Origin: Cryptomeria japonica
Taxonomy: Eukaryota > Streptophyta > Pinopsida > Cupressales > Cupressaceae
NCBI RefSeq assembly: GCF_030272615.1
Contig: NC_081406.1
Location: 138,305,361-138,369,360, forward strand
DNA length: 64,000 bases
Direction: 5' to 3'
Made by a program: the position numbers and the translations under genes. This document shows positions 1 to 11,064 of this stretch, one piece after another (the stretch's first letter is position 1; each line of letters begins with the position of its first letter). The notes under the pieces are model-generated. The model was not told the origin of the DNA and ran no database searches. It saw only the letters and a list, made by a program, of their open reading frames with translations.

Positions 1-620
1 CTATATTTTTTCATAGATCATTGTTTTTACTTATATAGTATTAGCATTCAAATGAGATTATGGAATATTTATTTTGCAGTTTTATTTTTAATAAATGTAA
101 TGTGTTGTTATTTTTAGTAATTTGTCTATTTTATTTGATCATTATTCAAATTAAAAAGAAATTATTTAGAATGGGTATAAAAAAATATTTTTGTTGATTC
201 AATTAGATATATTATATTTTTACATTTATAAAAACTTACATATTCAACTATGCTTTCTAATTTTTATGTTCATCTAAAAATGATAGTTGAATATTTTTAA
301 TATATTTTTCTAGTTTATCATTGTCTTCTTAATTATAAACTATACCAAAACAAACAATGAGTTTGCCTAATAATTAGAATAAATCAACAAACTCAAAGTT
401 TTTGATATTAGAAGTAGCCAAAAAATAAGGGGGCTGACACATAGGAACAACAAGGAGAACAATGGTAGAACCATTGTCTACATATAATCAGCAGAGTTAT
501 AGCCTTTTACCTCTATCAAAAACTATTATCATTCTACGTAAGTTTAGCAAGTATAAAGCAATAATAAACAGAGTTTTAGACATATGCTACACATGGCAAT
601 AGACATAGAAATTCAAATAA
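1..620. other. AT-rich intergenic DNA
   Basis: No open frame, RNA gene or repeat unit that I recognise. It is strongly A/T-rich and lies beyond the 3' end of the minus-strand LINE/ORF3 block. The 3' end of that element may fall within the last 200 bases, but no clear poly-T tract or target duplication is visible. Confidence 0.5.
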
Positions 621-700
621 AAACATAGGCTAATGCTATCCGCCTGCAGGCTACTAAACATAGACAAAAAACCAGCTTTCCACAGCCTTCAGAGAAATTA

Positions 701-2052
701 CTACTTTTTTCCATGGCTCCTCTTGGGGAGGAGCTTTCTTGCCCATTCCTTGGTGAGGAATTTGAACAGGGCCTTGTAGTCCCCATCATCCTTGCCTTTA
801 CCCTTGGATGCACTTTCCTGCATGAGGCACAGAGTGGTACCCGAGTAGCGCATCACATTCAACGCGAATTTAGAAACATCATGCATTTTGGATTCCGCCA
901 CCTCCAGTCTGCTGGTGATATCCTACACATTATCAGATAGGGCCACCACTTTTTTCTCCAGATCCGCCAGGTTGTTATCCTCCTCTTTTATGCTACTCGT
1001 CTCCTCCACAACCATCATTTTTTCCAGTCAGAAAGTTGGGGAGGGGGAATTTGTAGGCTCTAGACTCTTTGAAGATGTGGGGCTTTCAAAAGCATGGGCG
1101 GAACTAACAGAGTGAGGGTTGGGTTATGGTGGAGCAAAACCACATTATCAGTTGGGTTAGAATTTTAAGTGTAATGCAAAGAGGAGGGGTCTCTCAGAGA
1201 TTTTTCCGAGGTTTTAGAGGCAAGTTTGCTTGAGCGGCGGGGGGTATTGGCCTCGTCGGTGATATCCATGTCAGAATCAATCTCCTGCATTCTGACATTC
1301 TTGGGAGTTCTGACCTCTTCAGGGGAGTGTTTTTTATTTTTCTTGCTGCAAGAGCCAATTTCTGGGAGCCGAGGGGGCCTAGCATCATGTTTAGCAGAAG
1401 GGTAGGTCGAAGTACTGGTATTAGTCACATTCTAGACAGAGATAGAATGGGGTGGGTAGAGAGCAAGGTGGAAGTTGTACAAGCAAATAATGAGGCCCTG
1501 GTGGAGGATAGGGAAATATTTACCATTTTTCTTAGCCTTAGCAATATCCTTAACATTAACATCCAGAGAATGCAGCAAGAAAAACATAATGGAAATATAG
1601 TCCTTATTTCTCAAATGGTTAAGGAAAGGGAGATGGTAGTAATAGAAGATACCATACCTTCCCTCCAGTGTGAAATACTTCATCACAATGTAATAGACCT
1701 CATCCCACGGGGAAGGGAGCTCCTCTCGGTTGAATCCGCCTGCCCTCTTAACTGGGTTTTCACCCTCGCGGAAGAACTGGTTCAGGCTGGTGGTATCTGC
1801 AATACGGCTCTACTTTTTCCATTTCCTCCCCTCCATAGAAAGACCCATCACCTGAGCTATGACCTCTTCATTAATTTTGAATGAGATACCCCCCATGGTA
1901 ACTCTTTTGTCTTCCCAGGAATTCACAAATTGCTTGGAAAATCTTTCATCAATCCCCTTCATACTTTCCATGAATTTATCAATGCCACCCTCCGAGCAGA
2001 CGAGCCACACCGTCGGCTTAGCTCTAAACTCATCAACTTTATCGAGTTCCAT
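701..2052 (-). pseudogene. LINE-associated 'ORF3': plant repeat protein with C-terminal coiled coil, broken
   Basis: Downstream of ORF2 on the same strand, frames read in series as one decayed protein of roughly 450 residues. The start is at 2,052 (MELDKVDEF, then SEGGIDKFMESMKG and an EEVIAQVMGLSMEGRKW segment). A middle block (about 1,740-1,430) contains GRYGIFYYYHLPFLNHLRNK and ILHQGLIICLYNFHL. A basic, Ser/Pro-rich linker follows (1,428-1,165), then a heptad-rich C-terminus ending at 701. I recognise this general type (N-terminal domain beginning near a Trp/Cys-Ser-Glu-Gly motif, then a hydrophobic middle block) as a repeat-borne hypothetical protein of plant genomes, without a known function. 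It is broken by frameshifts near 1,810 and 1,740 and by stops. A run of ten G (C on the plus strand, about 2,067-2,076) just before its start may have slipped; one more G would fuse it to ORF2. Confidence 0.55.
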
Positions 2053-2059
2053 TTTGAGC

Positions 2060-5000
2060 CTGTCCCCCCCCCCATTTTCAATTCCTCCAGCTTAATAGAG
2101 TAAATGTGAGACCTTCTAGCAGAAACACAGAGCCGAGGCAGGGCTAAAGCAAAGTTGATATAAAATCTGCGTCGAACTTGAGATAAGAGCACGTAATAAT
2201 CGGGGTGATTATTATCTCTTATGTCCAAGTAGATATCAAAATTAGGAAATCTACTAAGAACGTGCGGACCTTCAATCGAGCCAAGGTGTTTTGACCTTTC
2301 CCTTCTATCACCTTTATCGTCGCCAGTTGGCTCCATCCGGGTAATAATTAGGGAATAATCATTCCCGATATTAGTACTATCATCATAAATACATCCCTTG
2401 TGAGGGTGGTGACAAGGCATGTCGTGGCTACGTGGCAGCCTGGGTTCATAATGGACGAGATTCCCATCCCAACTTAAAATTTGAAAGTTGGTTCTCTTCA
2501 TTTGAAAGCAGATAAACATATTCATCGTTGGACTTAGGTTTTTTTCCCTCTCCAAGATCACCTTGGTGGTTATCGGCAGCAGACTGGGGTCCCTCCAACA
2601 TCGTAAGCCATTTTGTAGCCTTCCCACCGCCGCCATGGAGTCGGTAGCCTCATTCCCTTCTCTAAAGACATGTTGAATGGTGAAGCCATCTAAATTGGCC
2701 AGGGGGATCTTGACATCCCTCAAAATGGACTTCACCCTCCAACCAATCATAGATCTCCCCTTCACCGTTTTCACAATAATTTGTGAGTCGCCTTCAATTT
2801 CCAGCTATTTAATTCCTATGAAATTGGCAAATTTTAGACCCCATAGGAGAGCCATTCCCTCCACTTGAGTGACAATATTGTTCTTTAGATTGCCTACGTA
2901 GGCTGTCACAGTGTTCCCCGAGTGGTCGCAGATAATTCCACCCCTCGCTTGGCAGGCATTTTGGGCGAAACCATCAAAGTATAGTTTATACCAGTGTAAT
3001 TTTGGGGTTGAGCATTTGGTCAATCTCCTTTTGTTTTTGGAACTATTGTTGAACATTTCAAACTCTAGGGGGAGCTTCCAACTTTTAGCAATTCTTTTCT
3101 CTATCCAATTAGGAGGATTGGAGGGGGGGGGGGGAGTTCCACTTTATCACCGCTATGTTTTCTAAGATCATCTTAAAGCAATTGTGAGAGACATTGTTAG
3201 AAGGGGTTTCAATATCTCTAAAGATTTTGTTGTTTCTCTCTCTCCGTAAAGCTCAGCAAATGTGCGGCGGTATTTGCCTCCATAATTGGATGATGAGGGG
3301 GTGATGGGAGGGGGGATTCCATCTGAAAACAAACTTCTTAATGTCATTCTGGAAGACCCAATGGAGACCACATTTTTGGAGGGTGTTAATCAACAGATGT
3401 TCAGCAAAGGGGCAGACGACAAACAGGTGGTCAATAGTTTCCTCATCAACTTTACATAGGCTGCACATGTTGGGGAGATGGAAACCCCTCTTTTTCAGGT
3501 TGTCCAGGGTTAGGGTTTTACCATGCATTAGAGACCACCAGAAAAAGTTGATTTTAGGGATTAGCTAGGAGTACCATATCTTCTTCCAGCACTCAACATC
3601 AGCAGGGGGTCTCAGGAGCTGTCTGTAAGCATATTTGACCGAGAAGGTGCCTAATTGGGTCTCTTTCCAAATGAAATTGTCTTCATGAGGGGCCAGGGGG
3701 ATTCTAGTTTCCAGCATAATGTTCTGAAGTTTTTGAGCTATGGGTATCAGGTTAGGCCTGTTGCTGAAGAACTAGACAATGTTCCTCCATCCTCTCCTTC
3801 CTGGTTCCATATAATCAGTGATATAAACCCCCAGAAGTTCCTTTAGATGGTGCATAATTTGGTGAAAGTGAGTGTTTGCTAAGGGCATGTCCTCCACCTA
3901 GAAGTCTTCCCAGAATCTAACATTTTTTCCTTTTCCAAGTTGTCATTTCAATCCTTCTCTTATTATCAATATACTTTTCAAGATGTTATTCCATAGCTTA
4001 GATCCTTGGGGAAGGTCTCCCGTACTCAAATTGTAATAGAATTGCTCCTGGTCCAAGTACTTTGCTCTGATAATGTTACACCAGTCTGCCTCACCTTTAG
4101 CCAAGGTCCATCTAATTTTTGCCATTAACAACTTATTCAGGGGATTTATCTTTCTTATACCCAGGCCAAGGTCCGACGGAATCTGTACGAGCTTCGGGCC
4201 CATTGACTTGGGTAAGCACACATTGTCCCAATTGACCAAAGCAAGGCGTTTTTTCTCCTCCAGGCCCGTCCGCAAGAAGGTTATTTGGATTTTCTCAATT
4301 TTTTCCCCCATGGAACCAAATATTTTAAACATGGACAGGAAGTACACTGGAATTCCCTGTAGGGAAGCCGCGAGGAGTTGGAGCTTTCCCGCGATACTAA
4401 GGAACTTTCCTTTCCAACCAGCAAGATTTTTTTGTGTCCACTCAAGGATAGTGTTCCAGAAAGTGGGCGTGACTTCTTTGACCGTGAGGGGGAGACCAAG
4501 GTAAGTCCCTGGAAGAGCAGCAGTCTTGCATCTAAGGATCGAGATAATTTTGAGTTGAAGGTCATTACGAGTGTTGAAAAAGAAGAGAGTACTCTTCTCA
4601 TAATTGATACATTACCCCGAGGCCTTGGTGTAATCAGCCACTAAGTTCTTCCACTGTTTGGCCTCCATGACCGATGACTTACCAAAAAGAAAGGTGTCAT
4701 CAACAAATTGTTGAATATTAGAGGGGGGAGCATGGAAGCAGCTTTGAATCCTTGAAGTCTGCCATTGGTAACCAAGTCAATGACACTTCTACTCAAGACT
4801 TCAGCAATCATGATGAAAAGGTAAGGTGATAGAGGGTCACCTTTTCGGATACCTTTTTCAGCTTTGAAACAACCACTAGGAGTCCTATCAATCAAGACCG
4901 AGAACTGAACTGTGGTAACACACTCCCGAATCATATCCACTACCTTGTGGTTGAAGCCAAGCTTTAAGAGAGTTTTAAGAAGAAAACACCAGTTAACTTT

Positions 5001-6660
5001 ATCATATGCTTTTGAAATATCCAATTTGAAAGCCATACCTGGTATCCTGCTCCTATCCTTGGAGTGAATTATTTCATGGGTGGCAATGGTAGCATCCAAA
5101 ATTTGGCGGCCCGGGACAAAACCTTTCTAGGATGGGCTGATAAATTTCACTAGGAGGGGTTTAATTATATTCACAAGGACCTTGGAGATTATCTTGTATA
5201 TGGTATTGCATAGACTTATGGGTCATAATTTCTTCATGCAATTGGAGTTTGCAGTCTTAGGGACAAGCACAATGTAAGTGTTATTGATTTTTTTCAGTAA
5301 TTTCCCTGTCTTGAAGAAATCCTTCACAGCTTTTATAACATCATAATTAACTATGTCCCAGTAATCCTGAAAGAACGTCGGGGGGAACCATCCGGGCCTG
5401 AGGTCTTGTAAGCACCCATCGCAAAGACAACCAAATGAACTTCTTCCGTGGAGATAGGGGCAATTAGCTGACAATTATCATCCTCCTCAACGACAGTCGG
5501 AAGCTTTCTCAAAAGGCTATCTTGAAGAGAAACATCATTCCTTCCAAACTCTGTGTATAACCTTATGAAAAAGTCAGTGGCACTCTGTTCGATTAAGGAG
5601 TCACTAGTGATCTCCTGATTAGATTCATCCTTGAGACTCTTGATGTATTTCCTTCTCCTGTGAATGCAGGTCGATCTGTGGAAGAAGGCTGAATTTATGT
5701 CCCCTTCCTTCAGCCACTGAATTTTGGATCTTTGCTTTCAGTAAACTTCCTCCTTAGAGAGGATATCCTTCCAACTCTTGTGGCACTCCTCTTCCTCCAT
5801 CAAAATAGGGTCAAGGGGGTTATCAGTGGCCATAATACTCTGAAGTTGTTCCAGTCTAGAGCTTAGGGCCTTCTTTTTTTTTAAGATATCACCGAAGGTA
5901 GTCTTATTCCAGCCTTTGACTTCCCTATTGATGAGTTTTAGCTTCTCCACGATTCTGAACATCGTTGTCCCTTGAACTGGGGTAGCCACCAATTCCTAAC
6001 CAAGTCTCTGAAATCTGGGTGAGAGGCTCACATAATCTCATAGTGAAAAGGGGGGTGGCTGGTAGGGTCTATCCCTCCAATGGAGAAGAAGGGGGTTATG
6101 ATCAGAAGCAGTCCTTGGGAGCATTTTCGAGAAGGAGTTATGGCTAATGTCCCATTTGGTGGAGACCATGAATCTATCCAGTTTGACTTAAATTAGGTGT
6201 TCACCTTTCCTATTGTTCGACCATGTGAAGGGAGCACCCTGGAGGTCAATATCAACAAGGCTAGAAACATTGATGAAGCTAGCAAGATCTCCCATACTAT
6301 CAGTAAAATCAACAAGACCTCCACACTTCTCAGAGGGGTAGAGGGGAGAATTAAAATGTCACGCCAACATGTACTGGGCCTTCTGGTTAGCCAAGATGAG
6401 ATCAGAAATTTCCTCCCACACTAGTCGTCTTCCCACCTTGGAGTTGGGGGTATATATGTTAAACATCTGCCAACAGTGCTCACCTTGTTGGAAAGTAACC
6501 GCTAAGAAGTTTTGGGAGCTAGCAAAAAACTTGCCTTTAATATTATTGGGGTCCCAAAGGGTGGTAATACCCCCAGACACCCTCAAAGCATCTCTTCCAT
6601 ATTATTTTGGTTTTTTATGTTTATCAATGCCTGGCTCCCGGACGCCCCCAATACCATGCA
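2060..6660 (-). pseudogene. LINE ORF2 (endonuclease / reverse transcriptase / RNase H), decayed
   Basis: Minus-strand frames give: endonuclease C-terminal part (about 6,590-6,040; TASDHNP matches the SDH motif of this fold, and the GDFN motif is destroyed by a stop near 6,345); a linker (5,990-5,740); RT from about 5,470 to 4,600 with FKLDISKAYD (motif A), GIRKGDPLSP (motif B) and FVDD (motif C); zf-RVT at 3,528-3,253 with C-x2-C and H-x5-C spacing; and RNase H at about 3,010-2,600. The RNase H acidic residues are visible in YFDGFA, QVEGMAL, EGDSQ and HVFREGNEATD. A frameshift separates RT motif B from motif C, and a stop (near 2,806) lies just before EGDSQ. The 271-codon frame at 1,959-2,774 carries the RNase H end and continues into a C-terminal tail of unknown function. 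No activity is possible from this copy. Confidence 0.85.
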
Positions 6661-6669
6661 ATTAATAAA

Positions 6670-8840
6670 ACAATAATATGATTTTGTCCATGAGGTTTAT
6701 CAATGCTTTATAGATAAATAAATTACACATACTTTATTAAAAATATATATATTTATATAAATCACTATTCATATTATCGTTTATTATAATAAAAATATTT
6801 CATATTTTTATATTTAATTAATTTTTTATCATATATTGGGGTTCTAGTGTGTTGGTTATTGTGTTTGCAAGGCTTGTACCTTTGTTGATCCAATGTGCTC
6901 ATGAGTTTGAGCCTTAGCTTTGTTATATGGAAATGAAGTTTCATGTTTGAATTCATAATTCTTAGTCAAAAGCATTTCACGCGAATTTGGAGGACATGTT
7001 GTACCAACATCACCAATCACATTAAAAATGTTACCAAACATTAAAATTATATATATCATTTATTATTTCCTCGCAATCTTTATAACTATTTATTTTAGTT
7101 CAATTAACATTTTTCAATTAAAAATATATATAAAAAAGATTTGACTCTAATGGCCAACCTCCTACTCAAGTTCCTATAAGAATTGAAATTCCATTATTGT
7201 GATGGGCATTTCCATTGTATACTACTAAAATACAAACTCTAATGTTTCTTAAAATATAGTATTATGGTCACAATATGACAAACATGATATTATATAAATA
7301 TAGTGTATTGTCACAATGGACAATATATAAAACAACGTGGCTTCTTCCATATTATAGTCAATATGCTTAACAATTAACAACCCCAAAAAACAAATTTAGT
7401 TTGTTTTGTGGTCACTTTCCCCATAACCATTAATGGAGGCAAAGCCTATTAAATTAAATTGTCTTCCGTCTCATAAAGATATTACAACTAATTTTGATGT
7501 TACATTTTAGATACTTTGTAGACAACATTATTGGAGCATTTGTTGTAATGCACTCATAAAGTTTATATGCAATAAGGAAACAAGGGCCACCTTGGATTAA
7601 TCTCTTTTAATTGTAATTTGTTGCGATAAAAGTTATTAATTTTTATTAAATAATGTTGAATTATTAAAAGATAACTGGTTATTGAAAATTGCCAAAATTA
7701 AAGTATTATTAAAATTAAATAAGTATAATATATAAAATATTTGTATTATTTATAATAGAGTTTGTTGTTATTTATAGTGAAGTTTACTTCAATTTTTTTT
7801 GTTTTGGATTTATTTTCACTTTGTTATTCTTTATGTAATGAATATACTTTAAAATATTTTAGATTTGGATTTTTTATGAATTGAAAACAGTAAAAGAAAT
7901 TAGACATATTAAACTTTCTTAATATTGTTTCTTCCATTTCATATAATATATTTGCAATTTTTCTATATAAAAGATCTTTTGATTATTTTGACCTAGTATA
8001 AAAAAAAAGAGAGATAAAGTTCACATCACGAATTTTACTTGATGTTTAAGTGATTTATCAATATTAAACTATAATAGAGGCTTGAAAAGTGGTATATATA
8101 TATATACATATATATTAAATTAAAACTTGTATTTTTTTAGTGTGTGTTTATAGTAAGTATAATTGTGGTTATTTTTATTTTTCGGAGTGTAGATCATATT
8201 TTTAAATAATAATTAATTTCATCTAGTTGTGACCCTTCATACAACAAAACTATTGTTTCATTGATGTTCTCTACCTTTCTATCACCCAACGCACTAGCAT
8301 ATTGGACTCTTATCTTTAAGTACAAAACTCTAGACACATGTCGTAGGAATTGAACTTTCCTCCTACCTCCCTCCCTTACCCCCAAAGAATTTCCTTCTCA
8401 CAAATATTAAGCCCTAATTCACCACCAATTGTCAAAATGAGCACAAACATGTTTATTTAAGTGGACTTGATCTAAAATCAAAGGAATAAAACAATCATCT
8501 CACAAAATTTTGCACCTCCATCACAAGCTTACTATTTTCCAGCCACCTTATTCTTCATATATTTCCACAAACACCACATACCTCTATAGATACAATCACC
8601 TACACCTAGTGCCACATACTCCACAATTAATTCCTAATATTTTTGTTGGACCGAACCTAAGGGCTTGGTAAAGAAAATCCCTTAAATATGTTATATGGAT
8701 CATTCTTTCTACATTTTAGATATTGTAGCAAAAGCTAAGGATGTTGACGAGCACAAGGATTCATGTTAGTAGGGACAAAGGATCTTAGTGACACCAATTA
8801 TAGACACCAAGATGTTCCATCAAACATTAATTCTAATGAT
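6670..8840. other. AT-rich intergenic DNA
   Basis: No credible coding frame. There is a short (TA)n-like run at about 8,092-8,116 and many A/T homopolymers. I see no gene or recognised element. Confidence 0.5.
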
Positions 8841-8869
8841 AAAAAGGTATGATATGTTATCTCTTACTA

Positions 8870-9570
8870 TTCAACTAAATTATGTTAAGTGGATGTTAGA
8901 TGCATGTAAAGCATGTTGATGTGAGAATATAGAGCTAGACTATTGTATTTGTTGGGTTGGAAATTTGAAAGTACCAATTTTCATGTGTGTCAAAGGCTCT
9001 CATATGATTTCTACCTATTATGAAATTTGTATAGGGGCAGTATTTATAGTTAAAGCTAAAATTGATATCCATATCTATTCTAACAAGTGTTCCATATGTA
9101 TGCTTGGGCGATATGTGTAGATATTATTTTCTAATGTTGAAAAAGAAAATGTGTATTACATGTGTCATGAGATGCCACCATGTGTTGGATATGTATGGTA
9201 CCAAGTGTTAGATTTGTGTGGATCTATTTCTTATGGCACAACATCTGCAAGTTGTCATACATGTATGAAATAATTACATGTAGATGTTGATGTTCCAAAT
9301 AATCTAATGCAAAGTATTCACATATAGAGCATTTTTATGTCATGTGCTAGAATGCATATTTTAAAACATGTATAAATCATATGTAAAGGAAAGATTATTG
9401 AGGAATTCTCAAAGTTATTAAAGCTTAATTATAAGAGACTTGTAATGTTACATGAAAATGCGTAGAATAGCTTGAAGGATAATGTACTACTAGATATGCA
9501 TCTATGTTCAAGGATAGAATACAAGGGATATAGATAAATAAGTGTCGTTGATTATCTAATGTGTGGGGTT
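8870..9570 (+). pseudogene. decayed Cys-rich open frame, unrecognised
   Basis: One plus-strand frame runs for about 230 codons with only some eight stops, in DNA where random frames stop far more often. It is Cys-rich: CKAC, CICC, NKCSICMLG and SCHTCMK, plus YYMCHEMPPC. Paired CxxC motifs suggest a former zinc-binding protein, perhaps a transposon product. Several stops (TGA after KAC, TAG after GRYV, TAA after CMK) look like single-base decay of sense codons. I do not recognise the family. It may instead be an AT-rich frame open by chance. Confidence 0.3.
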
Positions 9571-9619
9571 TTCTAAGATCATCAGGTGTTAGAAATTCAT
9601 TCACCAAGGTTCTAGGATT

Positions 9620-10390
9620 TTACAATTTGTTGTTAACTAGTAAATTTTGCTATAAATTCTATGTGGTTTCACTTCCTTGAATTTGGAAGTGATCTCTATA
9701 GGTTTACTTTTCAAATGGGTGCACTAATTCAAAGCTATAAGGTAGGGATCTAATATTGGACAGTTATACTGAGTGAATTTTATTCTCCTTGACTTATCAT
9801 GTCAAGATTTGTGTATTGATAGATGATGTTAATAAACACCTTTTAGGAAACTATTAGGCCATCAGAGTTCATTTATCCTTGTTCAAATCCCTAATAAACC
9901 ATCTTTATATCTCTATAGAAACATCAAAAATAATAATTAAACATATAATGGACGTAGGATGATGTGCTCTAATAATATTATAATAAATATTATAATTATT
10001 TCATTATTTTTTTATCAATAATCATGGCATGTTCTTTTTGATGACCCATAGATCATCCCCTGATTATTTAAAATGAATATATGAATGTATCTAAATATAA
10101 TAAATACATAAAAAACCATAGTGTGTTCTATATAAGTTTATAATAGCTAGTAAAGTGGTTGGTAAGGTAATAATTTTACTTTTATATTTTATATGTTTAG
10201 GTTTGAGAACTATCGGAATAGAAGCTACCTTGGTCAATTTTACACCTATGGATCTAATCTAAGGTGTAGAAAAAAATTTAAGAAAGCCCAGCCCTCAAAA
10301 AAGATATAAAATCTTGGTAAATCTTTCATTATTCATAGAAAAAATATTGATTTTTTTGGTGAATTATTCATAGAAAAAATATTGTTGAAT
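9620..10390. other. intergenic, nothing recognised
   Basis: AT-rich DNA without a credible frame. A short direct repeat (gaattattcatagaaaaaatattg-type, here only described) lies at about 10,325-10,385, immediately before the 42-bp minisatellite. Confidence 0.4.
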
Positions 10391-10401
10391 ATTCATCTTC
10401 C

Positions 10402-10572
10402 TAAAACAAATAGAATAATTATGTGGACAAATTATTCCTTTATTCAATATAATAAAATAATGTTGTTGGAAAATTATTCTTGTATTCAAACAAATAAAAT
10501 AATCTTGTTGGAGAATCGTGCTTGTATTGAAAATAGAAGAATTATTTTCATTAGTGAATCATGCTTGTACTA
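10402..10572 (+). repeat. 42-bp minisatellite, about four units, in-frame
   Basis: Four imperfect units of about 42 bp start near 10,413, 10,456, 10,498 and 10,540. Because 42 is a multiple of three, one plus-strand frame stays open through the array and reads as a 14-residue peptide repeat of the form NKI-x-LLENYSCIQT. There is no sign that it is translated. Confidence 0.6.
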
Positions 10573-10574
10573 AA

Positions 10575-11060
10575 ACCAAAAAATAAGTTTACTGAAAAAT
10601 TATATAAATATCCAAAACAATAAATTTAATTAGTTGGAAAATGTGATGTTAAGCGTTTGAAAAAGTATATTGTGGTGGCTAAAATATAAATAAGAATTCA
10701 ACGTGTGACTCTAACGTTTTTTGACAGATAGGCTACAACAATTGTTTCTTTATAGTGATAATATGAAATTTACATATTGTCCTTTCTTATCATGTCATAA
10801 TCGATTACATTTACTCAAAATATATTAATTTGAACAGTCATAGACAAAGCCCTATTGAGCCAAAATATCTATGTGCTAAGATTATTACTAACTAGCAAAA
10901 TCAATTGATGTCTCTCTCCCACTTTAGATTGATAAATTTTATAATCCATCAAACCCAAAAATGGGCTCTAGGCTTGTCATATTTCCAGGAAAAGGACATC
11001 CCTTTTTATCTTTGGCATGATGTTGTGTCAATGTGTTAGTGCAGAAGTTAGCTAAAAAAG
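10575..11060. other. intergenic, nothing recognised
   Basis: AT-rich DNA between the 42-bp minisatellite and the 20-bp satellite array. No frame, RNA gene or repeat was identified. Confidence 0.4.
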
Positions 11061-11064
11061 GAAG

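Larger units (their letters stand above)
701..6660 (-). mobile_element. 5'-truncated non-LTR (LINE, L1-like) retrotransposon with an extra downstream ORF
   Basis: Read on the minus strand, the block gives in order an AP-endonuclease remnant, a linker, a reverse transcriptase, a zf-RVT zinc-binding region, an RNase H domain and then a separate ORF. This is the order of plant L1-like LINE ORF2. ORF1 and the first part of the endonuclease are missing, so the copy is 5'-truncated near 6,660, as expected from target-primed reverse transcription. Many stops and frameshifts show it is dead. No target-site duplication could be confirmed. Whether the ORF at 701-2,052 belongs to the element or to an older one beneath it is inference. 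Confidence 0.8.

Noticed and set aside
1327-1884. 185-codon plus-strand frame
   Set aside because: It lies opposite the ORF3 relic, whose minus-strand text is recognisable. The plus frame has no motif.
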